A stretch of DNA of 64,000 bases from an uncultured Chryseobacterium sp. (GCA_913775525.1 CAJYLH010000024.1:1-64000), one strand, 5' to 3'; positions 8,879 through 19,115 are shown, numbered from the stretch's first letter. The notes: generated by a model not told the origin, from the sequence alone. A program made the numbers and translations.

Positions 8879-11515
8879 ATGAAAAAGATCACTTTAGGCA
8901 TCAGCCTCCTCATCAGCACTGCATCGGCAGTATCGGCACAGACCGCTAAAACGGAACCGTTCCGGAATACCAAACTTCCGGTAGACCAGCGAATTGAAAA
9001 CCTCCTTGGACTGCTGACGGTAGATGAAAAAATAGGAATGATGATGGATAATTCCAAAGCTGTTCCCCGGTTGGGTATCCCCGCGTACGGATGGTGGAAC
9101 GAGGTCCTGCACGGCGTGGCCAGGGCCGGAACCGCTACGGTTTTTCCACAGGCGATCGGACTGGCGGCAAGCTGGGATGTTCCGGAACACCTGAAAACCT
9201 TTGAAATGATTTCCGATGAAGCCAGGGCCAAATACAATAGGTCTTTCGATGAAGCCGGCAAAACCGGACGCTACGAAGGACTCACGTTCTGGACACCCAA
9301 CATCAATATCTTCCGTGATCCGCGATGGGGAAGAGGCCAGGAAACTTACGGAGAAGACCCGTTCCTGACGGCAAGCCTAGGTGTAGCAGCGGTAAAAGGA
9401 TTACAGGGAAATGACCCCGACTATTTCAAAACCCATGCCTGCGCCAAACACTTCGCCGTCCACAGCGGCCCGGAATGGAACCGCCATTCCTACAACGCCG
9501 AGATTTCGCACCGCGACCTTTACGAAACCTATCTTCCGGCTTTTAAGGCTTTGGTGATCGAAGGAAATGTAAGGGAAGTGATGTGTGCTTACAATGCTTT
9601 CGACGGACAACCCTGTTGCGCCAATGATTTCCTGGTGAGCGACATCCTTCGCGGAAAATGGAAATACGACGGCATGGTCGTGTCCGACTGTTGGGCACTC
9701 GCCGATTTCTACCAGAAAAAATACCACGGTACCCATCCGGACGAAAAATCCACGGCAGCCGACGCACTGAAACATTCTACCGACCTCGAATGCGGGGATA
9801 CTTATAATAATCTTAATAAATCCCTTTCAAGCGGATTGATCACTGAGAAAGATATCGATGCTTCCATGCGCAGAATCCTGAAAGGCTGGTTTGAATTAGG
9901 TATGCTCGACCCGAAATCTTCCGTTCACTGGAACAGCATCCCGTACACAGTAGTCGATTCCGAAGAACATAAGCAGCAGGCCCTTAAAATGGCTCAAAAA
10001 TCAATCGTTCTCATGAAAAACGATAAGAATGTTCTGCCATTAAACAAAAACATCAAAAAAATCGCCGTCGTAGGGCCAAATGCGGATGACGGATTGATGC
10101 AGCTCGGGAATTACAATGGAACGCCTTCTTCGATCGTGACCATTTTGGAAGGGATCAGAACCAAATTCCCAAATGCGGAGATCATTTACGAAAAAGGAAG
10201 TGAGGTGACCGATCCGTCTTCAAGAACATCATTGTACCGGAACTTTTTAAGTCAGAAAAACGGTGAAAAAGGTATGAAGGTGGAGTTTTTCAACAACAAT
10301 GAATTCAAAGGATCACCGGCCAATATTTCCGTTAATAAAACCGGGATCAGCTACAACAGTTTCGGCGGTACCCAGCTTGCCCCGAACGTCGGCAGGGAAA
10401 ATACCTCCGCAAAAATTTCAGGAATTTTTAAAAGTACCTATACCGGTGAAGTAATCTTTTCCGCATCCACTTCGGATGTTTATACACTCTTTGTAAATGG
10501 GAAAGAAGTGGCTACCCGAAAAGGTCCTGATGCAAGGCATCCTTCGGAATTCCCTGTGAAAATGGAAAAAGGAAAAGAATATAAAATCGAACTTCAACAT
10601 AGGCAGATCGGCAAATATGTGAGCATCACATTTGATGTGTACAGAAAAGATCCTGTGAATTTCGCTGTCGTAAAGGAAAAAGTGAAAGATGCGGAAGTCA
10701 TCATTTTTGCCGGCGGACTTTCCCCAAGCCTGGAAGGAGAGGAAATGATGGTGAATGCAGAAGGTTTCAAAGGCGGTGACAAAACCAATATCGAGCTTCC
10801 GAAAGTGCAGCGCGAACTGTTGGCAGAATTAAGAAAAACCGGAAAGCCTGTTGTTTTCGTGTTGTGTACAGGAAGCGCCCTTGGATTGGAGCAGGATGAA
10901 AAAAATTATGATGCCCTGTTGAACGCCTGGTACGGCGGACAGTCCAGTGGAACAGCCGTAGCAGATGTCCTGTCCGGTGATTACAATCCGTCCGGAAAAC
11001 TGCCTGTTACCTTCTATAAAAGTATTGAGCAACTGGATAACGGGCTGTCTAAAACCAGCAAACATAAGGGATTTGAAAACTACGATATGCAGGGAAGGAC
11101 CTACCGGTATATGAAAGAAACGCCGTTATATCCATTCGGTCACGGATTAAGTTATTCCAATTTCTCTTACGGGAATGCGACACTCAGCAAAAACAGCATC
11201 AATGCTAATGAAAATGTAACCGTTTCTGTTCCTGTTACCAATACTTCAGGAAAAAACGGGGAGGAGGTAATTGAAGTATACATCAAACGCAACAATGATC
11301 CGCTGGCTCCTGTAAAAACACTCAGGGCATTCCAAAGGGTAGCCCTTCCGTCCAAAACCACTAAAACCGTTGAGCTGACCCTGTCTCCGGATTCATTCAG
11401 GTTCTATGACGAAAAAGCGGATGACCTGGTCTCCAAACCCGGCGATTATACAATTCTCTACGGCGGAACTTCGGCTGATTCGGGATTAAAAAGCCTTTCT
11501 TTGAAAGTAAAATAA
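8879..11515 (+). CDS. GH3 beta-xylosidase/arabinosidase-type enzyme with PA14 insert
   Basis: An 878-residue GH3 enzyme with a signal peptide ending at about residue 20 (AVSA-Q). The (beta/alpha)8 domain spans about 30-345 and contains the KH motif at K190-H191 and the nucleophile D270 in MVVSDCWAL, a form typical of xylosidase or arabinofuranosidase GH3 members. The second domain starts near 380 and is interrupted at about 455-590 by a PA14 module (KVEFFNNNEF, YTGEVIFSASTSDVYTLFVNG). A fibronectin-III-like C-terminal domain covers about 780-870. It most likely acts in the periplasm on xylo- or arabino-oligosaccharides. It shares an operator with the arabinose operon and is probably co-transcribed with GH51 88 bp downstream. 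Confidence 0.9.
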   Translation: MKKITLGISLLISTASAVSAQTAKTEPFRNTKLPVDQRIENLLGLLTVDEKIGMMMDNSKAVPRLGIPAYGWWNEVLHGVARAGTATVFPQAIGLAASWDVPEHLKTFEMISDEARAKYNRSFDEAGKTGRYEGLTFWTPNINIFRDPRWGRGQETYGEDPFLTASLGVAAVKGLQGNDPDYFKTHACAKHFAVHSGPEWNRHSYNAEISHRDLYETYLPAFKALVIEGNVREVMCAYNAFDGQPCCANDFLVSDILRGKWKYDGMVVSDCWALADFYQKKYHGTHPDEKSTAADALKHSTDLECGDTYNNLNKSLSSGLITEKDIDASMRRILKGWFELGMLDPKSSVHWNSIPYTVVDSEEHKQQALKMAQKSIVLMKNDKNVLPLNKNIKKIAVVGPNADDGLMQLGNYNGTPSSIVTILEGIRTKFPNAEIIYEKGSEVTDPSSRTSLYRNFLSQKNGEKGMKVEFFNNNEFKGSPANISVNKTGISYNSFGGTQLAPNVGRENTSAKISGIFKSTYTGEVIFSASTSDVYTLFVNGKEVATRKGPDARHPSEFPVKMEKGKEYKIELQHRQIGKYVSITFDVYRKDPVNFAVVKEKVKDAEVIIFAGGLSPSLEGEEMMVNAEGFKGGDKTNIELPKVQRELLAELRKTGKPVVFVLCTGSALGLEQDEKNYDALLNAWYGGQSSGTAVADVLSGDYNPSGKLPVTFYKSIEQLDNGLSKTSKHKGFENYDMQGRTYRYMKETPLYPFGHGLSYSNFSYGNATLSKNSINANENVTVSVPVTNTSGKNGEEVIEVYIKRNNDPLAPVKTLRAFQRVALPSKTTKTVELTLSPDSFRFYDEKADDLVSKPGDYTILYGGTSADSGLKSLSLKVK

Positions 11516-11536
11516 TAATTAAACTTAAACCTCACA

Positions 11537-11569
11537 AAACCTCATAGGTTTCTAAAACCTATGAGGTTT
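11537..11569. repeat. 33-bp palindrome, copy 2
   Basis: Perfect 15-bp arms (AAACCTCATAGGTTT and its complement) with loop CTA, in the gap between GH3 and GH51. The arms are identical to those of copies 4 and 6. Confidence 0.85.
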
Positions 11570-11603
11570 AAATGAGGTCTATCTAATTGATAAAAAGACT
11601 TTA

Positions 11604-13583
11604 ATGAAAACAAAAAATATCATCTCAACTGCCGCGATCTTCCTGACGGTTACTTTCTTTTCTGCTCAGTCTCAGAAGTCAAGCTATGTGCTGGATCTGA
11701 ACGGAGTTTCCACCGGTATTAAAATCCAGCCCACGATGTACGGGATTTTCTTTGAGGATATCAACTTTGCGGCCGACGGCGGATTGTATGCCGAACTGAT
11801 CAAAAACCGCAGCTTCGAGTTTGACGAACCGCTGACAGGATGGAAGCAGCCCAACACGAAAACATTATCTCCAAACCTGGATTCGGGATTTTTGACCATC
11901 ATCACCGATAAGTCTAAACCTAATAAGAATTATGCAAGAATCACCGTCTTGAATGATAAAAACTATTCGCTGGAAAATGAAGGTTTCCGGGGAATCGGTC
12001 TTCATCAGGGGGAGAAGTACGATTTTAATTTCAATCTGGAAAATGTTTCAGGAAATATTTCGGCCGCCAATATCAGTCTTGTCGACGAAAACGGAACGGT
12101 GGTTTCTTCAGTTTCCAACATCATAAAAGGTAGTGGCTGGCAAAAATACAATGCGGTTTTCACTCCTTCCAAAACGATTGAAAAAGCAAAGCTCCAAATC
12201 ACATTTACCGGAAATGGAGTCGTGAATATGGATATGATCTCCCTGTTTCCCCAGGATACCTGGAAAGGGAGAAAAGGAGGCTTACGAAAAGATTTGGTGC
12301 AGAAGTTATATGATCTACAGCCGGGATTTTTACGTTTTCCGGGGGGCTGTATCGTAGAAGGAAGGACATTGGCAGAACGGTACCAGTGGAAAAAAACAAT
12401 TGGTAAAGTGGAAGACAGGGAAAACCTGATCAATAAATGGAACAATGGATTTGCGCATCGCCTTACCCCTGATTACTGGCAGTCTTTCGGTCTTGGCTTT
12501 TTTGAATATTTCCAGCTGGCAGAGGACCTGGGTGCCGAACCGCTTCCGATTTTAAGCTGTGGGATGGCGTGCCAGTTCAATACTGCCGAACTTGTAAAAA
12601 TGGAAGATCTGGATCCTTATGTTCAAGACGCTTTGGATCTGATTGAATTTGCCAATGGCAGCGCCGGGACAAAATGGGGTAAAGTACGGGCTGAAATGGG
12701 ACATCCGGAACCTTTTAACATGAAATTCATCGGTGTAGGAAACGAGCAGTGGGGAGCAGATTATATCGAACGCTATAAAGTTTTTGAAAAGGCCATCCAC
12801 ACCAAATATCCGGATATTAAGATCGTTTCCGGAAGCGGGCCTTCTCCCGACGGCGAATTCTTTGATTACGGCTGGAAAGAGCTGAAAAAGCTCAATGCCC
12901 AAATCGTCGACGAACATTACTACAACTCTCCGGAATGGTTTATGAAAAATGCCGGGCGATACGACAAATACGATCGTTCCGGACCCAAAGTTTTCGCCGG
13001 GGAATACGCCGCGCAATCGGTTGGCGTTGTAAAGCCTGACAATAAGAACAGTTGGCTTACCGCTCTTTCCGAAGCGGCATTCATGACCGGCCTTGAAAGA
13101 AATGCCGATGTGGTGACCATGACGTCGTACGCACCGCTTTTCGCCCATGCCGAAGGATGGCAATGGACACCGGACCTGATCTGGTTCAATAACCTGAAGT
13201 CTTACGCAACACCGAATTATTATGTTCAGAAACTTTTTTCCAACAACAAAGGAACGGAAGTCCTGAAAATCACTGATCATCGTAAACCCGTAACCGGTCA
13301 GGATCAGCTGTATGCTACGGCCGTAAAAGATGCAAAGACTAAAGAAACCATTATCAAGATCGTGAATACGGATGCTAAAAATAAATCCGTAACCATTAAT
13401 CCGGAAAACATCAGTCTGGGCAAAAAACTCACCAAAATTACGTTGACCGCACCGGAGCTTTCTACGGAAAATAGTTTTGAAAATGAGCCCATTCAGCCGA
13501 AAGAAGAAACGTCAACCGTCAAAAAAGGGAAAATGATGGTGGAGATTCCTGCCAAATCATTGGTTGTTTTAAAGATAAAGTGA
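11604..13583 (+). CDS. GH51 alpha-L-arabinofuranosidase
   Basis: A 659-residue exported enzyme with a signal peptide ending at about residue 22 (TFFSAQ). Near the N-terminus it has YGIFFEDINFAADGGLYAELI, typical of GH51. A carbohydrate-binding-like insertion covers about 85-215. The catalytic barrel has FPGGCIVEG, the acid/base E381 in GVGNEQWG and a probable nucleophile E467 in FAGEYAAQS. A C-terminal beta domain closes the protein. GH51 enzymes remove alpha-L-arabinofuranosyl side chains from arabinoxylan or arabinan. It directly follows GH3 and precedes the arabinose catabolic operon, so released arabinose feeds AraA. Confidence 0.93.
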   Translation: MKTKNIISTAAIFLTVTFFSAQSQKSSYVLDLNGVSTGIKIQPTMYGIFFEDINFAADGGLYAELIKNRSFEFDEPLTGWKQPNTKTLSPNLDSGFLTIITDKSKPNKNYARITVLNDKNYSLENEGFRGIGLHQGEKYDFNFNLENVSGNISAANISLVDENGTVVSSVSNIIKGSGWQKYNAVFTPSKTIEKAKLQITFTGNGVVNMDMISLFPQDTWKGRKGGLRKDLVQKLYDLQPGFLRFPGGCIVEGRTLAERYQWKKTIGKVEDRENLINKWNNGFAHRLTPDYWQSFGLGFFEYFQLAEDLGAEPLPILSCGMACQFNTAELVKMEDLDPYVQDALDLIEFANGSAGTKWGKVRAEMGHPEPFNMKFIGVGNEQWGADYIERYKVFEKAIHTKYPDIKIVSGSGPSPDGEFFDYGWKELKKLNAQIVDEHYYNSPEWFMKNAGRYDKYDRSGPKVFAGEYAAQSVGVVKPDNKNSWLTALSEAAFMTGLERNADVVTMTSYAPLFAHAEGWQWTPDLIWFNNLKSYATPNYYVQKLFSNNKGTEVLKITDHRKPVTGQDQLYATAVKDAKTKETIIKIVNTDAKNKSVTINPENISLGKKLTKITLTAPELSTENSFENEPIQPKEETSTVKKGKMMVEIPAKSLVVLKIK

Positions 13584-13619
13584 TTTTAAACAGGTGATAA
13601 TCAGTATTAAATAAAAATT

Positions 13620-13662
13620 AAGTGTATTTATTACATTTAATTAAAAAGAGTCTTATATTTGT
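13620..13662 (+). promoter_or_regulatory. Predicted AraR operator and promoter, site 3 (araBDA operon)
   Basis: Operator AAGTGT-ATTTATT-ACATTT at 13620-13638 and -7 element TATATTTG at 13654-13661, with a gap one base shorter than at sites 1 and 2. About 140 bp of leader precede araB. Confidence 0.8.
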
Positions 13663-13803
13663 TTGAATCTCTGTAATGGAAATAGAATAGCATACGGTCA
13701 AGAAATGAAGACGTTAAATAACCTTCAACTTCATCGGAATAATGTTAAAACTAAAGATTCAGACTGGCTTTAAACAGATTATTAAAATCAAGCATTCACG
13801 TTA

Positions 13804-15504
13804 ATGAAAAAATATGTTATAGGATTAGATTACGGGACCGATTCCGTTCGGGCAGTACTCATCGATACCGAAAACGGAGCGGAGCTGGCTTCCTCCGTAA
13901 GCTACTACCAACGTTGGAAAGAAGGCCTTTTCTGCAGTCCTGAAAAGAACAGGTTCAGGCAGCATCCTTCAGACCATATCGAAGGGTTGGAAAAAACCAT
14001 CACCGAAGTGGTTCAGCAAAGCGGTGTACACCCGGAAGAGATCGTCAGCATCTGCATCGACACCACCGGATCTTCTCCGTTGCCTGTAACTCAGGAGGGA
14101 ATAGCTCTTTCCCTGACACCCGGTTTTGAAGAAAACCCGAATGCCATGATGGTATTGTGGAAAGACCATACTTCCATTCGTGAAGCGGAAGAAATCAATA
14201 CCCTTGCCAAAACCTGGGGCGGCGAAGATTATACCCGTTTTGAAGGCGGTATCTACTCCTCCGAATGGTTCTGGGCTAAAATTTTGCACATCAACAGGGT
14301 AGATGAAAACGTAAAAAATGCAGCGTACAGCTGGATGGAACACTGCGATTATATCACCTTCCTGTTGTCGGACCATAAAGATCTCAAAACATTCAAGAGG
14401 AGCCGTTGCGCGGCTGGTCACAAAGCCATGTGGCACGAAAGCTGGGGCGGACTTCCTTCCGAGGATTTCCTCAACAGGCTCGACCCTTCTTTGGGAGAAC
14501 TGAGGGACCGGTTATATGATAAGACCTATACCTCCGACGAAATCGCCGGTCATCTTAATGAAGACTGGGCGCAGCGGTTGGGCTTAACGACGTCCACCGT
14601 AATTGCCGTCGGAACTTTCGATGCCCATTCCGGTGCGGTAGGTGCCAAAGTGGAGGAGAATACCCTGATCCGGATCATGGGGACTTCTACCTGCGATATC
14701 ATGGTAGCCCCGAACGAAATCATCGGCGACAAAACCGTAAAAGGAATCTGTGGCCAGGTAGACGGCTCTGTGATCCCGGGAATGGCCGGGCTGGAAGCAG
14801 GACAATCTGCTTTCGGAGACGTACTGGCCTGGTTCCGCGACATTCTGATGTGGCCGGTAAACAACATGCTGCAGCATTCAGAAATGATTTCACCGGAACA
14901 GAAAGCACAGCTTAAAGAAGAATTTGAAAATAACCTGATCAAAAATTTAACCCTGGAAGCGGAAAAAATTCCGGCCGGTGAAGCTTTACCAGTAGCCCTG
15001 GACTGGGTGAACGGAAGAAGGACGCCGGATGCCAATCAGGAACTGAAAGCGGCCATCAGCCATCTTTCCCTGGGAACCAAAGCCCCGCATATTTTCAAAG
15101 CTTTGGTAAATGCCATCTGCTTCGGATCGAAAAAAATCGTCGACCGTTTTGAGGAAGAAGGTGTAAAAATCGAAAAAGTGATCGGAATCGGAGGCGTTGC
15201 CAGAAAATCGCCGTTCATTATGCAGACGTTGGCCAATGTACTGGATATGCCGATCATTGTTGCGGCTTCAGACCAGGCTCCGGCGTTGGGTGCAGCCATT
15301 TATGCTGCCGTAGCTGCCGGCGTTTATCCTGGTGTTCAGGAAGCCAGCCGTCACATGGGTTCCGATTTCGAAGCGGAATACCATCCGCAGCCGGAACTGG
15401 TTCAGCAATACGCCCGATTGATGCAGCAATACCAGCAGCTTGCCGATTTTACGGAAAGCGTAATTAAGAGCCCTGTTAAGGTTCTCAACCTTAACAGGGC
15501 TTAA
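13804..15504 (+). CDS. araB: Ribulokinase
   Basis: A 566-residue FGGY-family carbohydrate kinase that phosphorylates L-ribulose using ATP. The N-terminal phosphate-binding motif GLDYGTDSVRAVLID, the middle GTFDAHSGAVGAK and the C-terminal IGIGGVARKSPFIMQ and QAPALGAAIYAAVAAG are all in the expected order, and the length is normal for AraB. It is cytoplasmic and first in the operon araB-araD-araA-epimerase-symporter, preceded by the shared 19-bp operator. Oddly, codons 556-566 (SPVKVLNLNRA) coincide exactly with a perfect 33-bp palindrome placed immediately before the stop, so the C-terminal tail seems to be a captured repeat. Confidence 0.95.
   Translation: MKKYVIGLDYGTDSVRAVLIDTENGAELASSVSYYQRWKEGLFCSPEKNRFRQHPSDHIEGLEKTITEVVQQSGVHPEEIVSICIDTTGSSPLPVTQEGIALSLTPGFEENPNAMMVLWKDHTSIREAEEINTLAKTWGGEDYTRFEGGIYSSEWFWAKILHINRVDENVKNAAYSWMEHCDYITFLLSDHKDLKTFKRSRCAAGHKAMWHESWGGLPSEDFLNRLDPSLGELRDRLYDKTYTSDEIAGHLNEDWAQRLGLTTSTVIAVGTFDAHSGAVGAKVEENTLIRIMGTSTCDIMVAPNEIIGDKTVKGICGQVDGSVIPGMAGLEAGQSAFGDVLAWFRDILMWPVNNMLQHSEMISPEQKAQLKEEFENNLIKNLTLEAEKIPAGEALPVALDWVNGRRTPDANQELKAAISHLSLGTKAPHIFKALVNAICFGSKKIVDRFEEEGVKIEKVIGIGGVARKSPFIMQTLANVLDMPIIVAASDQAPALGAAIYAAVAAGVYPGVQEASRHMGSDFEAEYHPQPELVQQYARLMQQYQQLADFTESVIKSPVKVLNLNRA
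15469..15501. repeat. 33-bp palindrome, copy 3, inside the araB reading frame
   Basis: Perfect 15-bp arms (AGCCCTGTTAAGGTT and its complement) with loop CTC. It spans exactly codons 556-566 of araB, with the TAA stop directly after it. Confidence 0.9.
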
Positions 15505-15525
15505 ACCACCAAAAAAACAAACAAC

Positions 15526-16224
15526 ATGAATAAATATAAAGAACTTCAACGGGAATGCTACGAAGCCAATATGCAGCTCGATGCATTGAAGTTGGTGGTG
15601 TATACCTTTGGAAACGTAAGCGCTGTTGACCGCAACGAAGGCATTTTCGCCATCAAACCAAGCGGCGTTCCCTATGCCGATTTAAAGCCGAAAGACATGG
15701 TCATCCTGGATTACAATGCCAATGTGATTGAAGGAAAACTGAGACCGTCTTCCGACACCAAAACCCATGCATACCTTTACAAAAACTGGGAAAACATCGG
15801 CGGAATTTCCCATACCCACGCTATTTATTCTGTAGCATGGGCACAGGCGCAGATGGACATTCCGATTTTCGGGACAACCCATGCGGATCACCTGACGTCA
15901 GATATTCCGTGTGCGCCTCCGATGGACGACAGCCTGATCGAAGGCAACTACGAATACAACACCGGCATCCAGATTCTCGACTGTTTCAGGGAGAAAAATC
16001 TTTCGCCGCAGGAAGTGGAAATGGTCCTGATCGGAAACCACGGCCCCTTCACCTGGGGGAAAAATGCAGAAAAAGCGGTGTACAACAGCAAAGTCCTGGA
16101 AACCATTGCGGAAATGGCTTACCTCACAAGACAGATCAATCCGAATGCGCTCCGGTTAAAAGATTCTTTAATTAAAAAACATTACGAAAGGAAGCACGGC
16201 AAAGATGCTTACTACGGACAGTAA
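15526..16224 (+). CDS. araD: L-ribulose-5-phosphate 4-epimerase
   Basis: A 232-residue class II aldolase/epimerase family protein of normal length. Zinc-binding histidines are seen in GISHTHAIYSVAW (HxH) and later in LIGNHGPFTWG. The THADHLTSDIP segment and the YGQ C-terminus are typical of AraD. It converts L-ribulose-5-phosphate to D-xylulose-5-phosphate, which enters the pentose phosphate pathway. It starts 22 bp after the araB stop, so it is in the same operon. About 200 bp of palindromes and another repeat separate it from araA. Confidence 0.95.
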   Translation: MNKYKELQRECYEANMQLDALKLVVYTFGNVSAVDRNEGIFAIKPSGVPYADLKPKDMVILDYNANVIEGKLRPSSDTKTHAYLYKNWENIGGISHTHAIYSVAWAQAQMDIPIFGTTHADHLTSDIPCAPPMDDSLIEGNYEYNTGIQILDCFREKNLSPQEVEMVLIGNHGPFTWGKNAEKAVYNSKVLETIAEMAYLTRQINPNALRLKDSLIKKHYERKHGKDAYYGQ

Positions 16225-16258
16225 CAGGCGGCTGGCGATTGACTTATAGCTTCTGTAT

Positions 16259-16291
16259 AAACCTCATAGGTTTTTAAAACCTATGAGGTTT
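16259..16291. repeat. 33-bp palindrome, copy 4
   Basis: Perfect arms AAACCTCATAGGTTT with loop TTA, in the araD-araA gap. The arms match copies 2 and 6. Confidence 0.85.
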
Positions 16292-16308
16292 GATAAGAGG
16301 ATATCAAC

Positions 16309-16336
16309 AGCCGTATGGAACCTATGGAAAAATATC
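16309..16336 (+). repeat. Short dispersed repeat, copy 1 of 2
   Basis: An AGCCGTA-GGAACCTATGGAAAAATATC-type sequence that recurs at 39704-39734 in another intergenic gap. Both copies lie next to 33-bp-class palindromes. Confidence 0.7.
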
Positions 16337-16351
16337 AGGCATAATCAAATC

Positions 16352-16382
16352 AACCTAACGGGTTTTTAAAGCCCGCTAGGTT
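16352..16382. repeat. Imperfect 31-bp palindrome of the same class, copy 5
   Basis: 14-bp arms (AACCTAACGGGTTT against AAGCCCGCTAGGTT) with two mismatches and loop TTA. It lies about 50 bp upstream of araA. Confidence 0.75.
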
Positions 16383-16432
16383 TTAATAAAAAACAATATC
16401 AATAATCAATTATCAATCATCATTTATAAACT

Positions 16433-17929
16433 ATGTTAACACCTCTCAATACGAAAGAAATCTGGTTCATTACCGGAAGCCAGCATTTATACGGCCCTGA
16501 AACACTGGCGCAGGTTGCCGAACACTCGGCGAAAATCGTGGAAGCGTTCAATGCTTCGTCACAGATTCCTGTAAAAGTGGTTTTAAAGCCTACCGTGAAA
16601 ACAACGGAAGAAATTTTCGAAACCCTGGTAGCTGCTAATCACACCACGGACTGTATCGGGGTGGTGACCTGGATGCATACTTTTTCACCGGCTAAAATGT
16701 GGATCCGTGGACTGACGGCTTTGCAGAAACCTTTATTGCACCTTCATACCCAGTTCAACCAGGATATTCCATGGTCGACGATGGATATGGATTTCATGAA
16801 CCTAAACCAGGCAGCGCATGGTGACCGCGAATTCGGATTTATGGTGAGCCGCCTTCGCAAAAACAGGAAAGTGGTGGTAGGACACTGGACGGAAGAAAGG
16901 GTACAGAAACAGATCGGTGACTGGAGCCGCGTGGCTGCAGGCTGGGACGACTGGCAGGGTGCCAAGTTTGCGCGTTTCGGTGACAATATGCGTTATGTTG
17001 CCGTAACCGATGGTGATAAAGTAGAGGCGGAAACAAAATTCGGTTTTTCGGTAAATACCTGGGGAATCGGGGATCTGGTAAGCGTGATCAACGGCATCGG
17101 GGAAGGTGAAGTGAAAACTTTGATCGAAGAATATGAAGCATCCTACAGAATGGCAGAATCCCTGCTTTCCGGTGGTGCCAACAGAAAATCCCTGGAAACC
17201 GCTGCCAGAATTGAGCTTGGACTTGAAAAATTCCTGAAAGACGGAAATTTCAAAGGATTTTCCGATACTTTCGAAGACCTTCACGGGATGGAACAACTTC
17301 CCGGAATCGCCGTACAAAGGCTGATGGAAAAAGGATGCGGTTTTGCCGGCGAAGGCGACTGGAAAACAGCAGCCCTGGTAAGAGCCATGAAAACGATGGG
17401 ACAGGGGTTGCACGGCGGAAACGCATTTATGGAAGATTATACCTACCATTTGAATCCATCCAATCCTTCGGTGTTAGGTTCTCACATGCTGGAAGTGGAT
17501 CCTGTTTTGGCAGCCGATAAACCGTCTTGTGAGATTCATCCGCTGGGAATCGGTGGTAAAGCAGATCCGGTTCGTCTGGTATTCAATTCCCGGGGAAATA
17601 TTGATTCCCTGAACGCTGCTTTAATGGATTTCGGAAATCATTTCAGATTATTAATCAACAAAACCAAAGCGTTGGAGATCACTGAAGAACTACCAAAACT
17701 TCCGGTGGCAAGAGTACTCTGGAAGCCACTTCCGGATCTTTACACCGCTGCCGAAGCATGGATCCTGGCCGGTGGTGCGCACCATACCTGCTACAGTGAA
17801 AACCTGACGGTGGATCAGCTGGAAGTTTTCGCAGAAATGGCAGGAATCGAATCGCTGGTGATCGATGAAGACACGAAAATCCGTGATTTTAAGAACACCC
17901 TTCGCTGGAATGAAATCTATTACCGTTAA
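16433..17929 (+). CDS. araA: L-arabinose isomerase
   Basis: A 498-residue protein of the standard AraA length, converting L-arabinose to L-ribulose with a divalent metal. Family features in order: [17 protein letters not shown] at the N-terminus, [40 protein letters not shown] carrying catalytic Glu and metal-ligand residues, [11 protein letters not shown] and [14 protein letters not shown] near the C-terminus. It is cytoplasmic. It is the third gene of the arabinose operon; the repeat-filled gap before it has no sign of a separate operator. The epimerase gene starts 23 bp after it. Confidence 0.97.
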   Translation: MLTPLNTKEIWFITGSQHLYGPETLAQVAEHSAKIVEAFNASSQIPVKVVLKPTVKTTEEIFETLVAANHTTDCIGVVTWMHTFSPAKMWIRGLTALQKPLLHLHTQFNQDIPWSTMDMDFMNLNQAAHGDREFGFMVSRLRKNRKVVVGHWTEERVQKQIGDWSRVAAGWDDWQGAKFARFGDNMRYVAVTDGDKVEAETKFGFSVNTWGIGDLVSVINGIGEGEVKTLIEEYEASYRMAESLLSGGANRKSLETAARIELGLEKFLKDGNFKGFSDTFEDLHGMEQLPGIAVQRLMEKGCGFAGEGDWKTAALVRAMKTMGQGLHGGNAFMEDYTYHLNPSNPSVLGSHMLEVDPVLAADKPSCEIHPLGIGGKADPVRLVFNSRGNIDSLNAALMDFGNHFRLLINKTKALEITEELPKLPVARVLWKPLPDLYTAAEAWILAGGAHHTCYSENLTVDQLEVFAEMAGIESLVIDEDTKIRDFKNTLRWNEIYYR

Positions 17930-17952
17930 TTCTTCAACAAATATCATATATT

Positions 17953-19113
17953 ATGAAAAAAATAGGAGGCAGTTTATTCATTTTATTGGCAGTTTTATGT
18001 ATTTTCGGCTGCAATAAAAAGGAAAACAACAATAAAACGAACTCAGATACCATGGGAAATGTACAGGTTTCAGATTACGGAGTTACCGCAAAGGGAGATT
18101 CCATCAAAAAATATACGTTAAGCAACAGGAACGGGATGAAAATGGAGGTCATCAATTATGGTGGGATCATCACTTCGCTTACCGCTCCCGATAAGGACGG
18201 GAAATACCAGGACGTGGTTTTGGGATTCACCAAACCTGAAGATTATTTCAACGGAAATCCATACTATTTCGGTGCATTGATCGGAAGATATGGAAACCGG
18301 ATTGCCAACGCCAAGTTCACCCTGGAAGGCAAAACGTATGATATTGATAAAAACGACGGACCGAACAGCCTTCACGGAGGAAAAGAAGGATTCCATACTA
18401 AAATCTGGACGGTAGAACCGGTGAAGGATGCCAAATTACCAACCTTAAAATTAACCTATGTAAGTGTTGACGGTGAAGAAGGATATCCTGGAAAGTTAAC
18501 AACTACAGTTCTTTATACCCTTACCGACGACAATGCGCTGGAGATTTCTTATGAAGCAGAAACCGATAAAGCCACTGTGGTAAACCTGACGCAACACTCG
18601 TACTTCAATCTTTCCGGGAACTTTTCCAACCTGATTACCGATCACGAATTGCAGATCAATGCCGATAAATTTTTACCGGTGAACAAAACGCTTATCCCTG
18701 TAGGACAGCAGAAAGAGGTGAAAGGAACTCCTTTTGATTTCACCGCTGCCAAAGCTATCGGAAAAGACATCAATGCGGAAGACGAGCAGCTTAAGCTGGG
18801 CGGCGGTTACGACCACAACTGGATCCTGAACGGAAACGGAATGAGAACCATTGCAACCGTATACCATCCGGCCAGCGGAAGGGTGATGGAAGTAATGACC
18901 GATCAGCCGGGTGTTCAGTTCTATTCAGGAAACTTCCTGGACGGAAAATTTGATACCAAAACCGGCGGGAAATACGAGAAAAGAAGCGGCTTCTGCCTGG
19001 AAACACAACACTATCCTGATTCTCCGAACCAGCCTGCTTTCCCTTCTACAGAACTGAAGCCGGAACAAAAGTATCAGACCAAAACCATTTATAAATTTTC
19101 TGTTAAAAAATAA
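17953..19113 (+). CDS. Aldose 1-epimerase (galactose mutarotase family), lipoprotein
   Basis: A 386-residue mutarotase. The signal sequence ends in a lipobox at Cys20 (CIFGC), so it is a membrane-anchored, probably periplasmic protein rather than a cytoplasmic enzyme. The family core is complete: LTAPDKDGKYQDVVLGF, IGRYGNRIANAKF, LHGGKEGFHTKIW, the catalytic His in NLTQHSYFNLSG and the catalytic Glu in GFCLETQHYPDSPNQP. It interconverts alpha and beta sugar anomers. Placed between araA and a sodium/sugar symporter, it likely equilibrates arabinose anomers before uptake. Confidence 0.93.
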   Translation: MKKIGGSLFILLAVLCIFGCNKKENNNKTNSDTMGNVQVSDYGVTAKGDSIKKYTLSNRNGMKMEVINYGGIITSLTAPDKDGKYQDVVLGFTKPEDYFNGNPYYFGALIGRYGNRIANAKFTLEGKTYDIDKNDGPNSLHGGKEGFHTKIWTVEPVKDAKLPTLKLTYVSVDGEEGYPGKLTTTVLYTLTDDNALEISYEAETDKATVVNLTQHSYFNLSGNFSNLITDHELQINADKFLPVNKTLIPVGQQKEVKGTPFDFTAAKAIGKDINAEDEQLKLGGGYDHNWILNGNGMRTIATVYHPASGRVMEVMTDQPGVQFYSGNFLDGKFDTKTGGKYEKRSGFCLETQHYPDSPNQPAFPSTELKPEQKYQTKTIYKFSVKK

Positions 19114-19115
19114 GT

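Noticed and set aside
12552-13280. 242-codon minus-strand frame opposite GH51
   Set aside because: Antisense shadow of a gene with intact GH51 motifs, with no recognisable domain.
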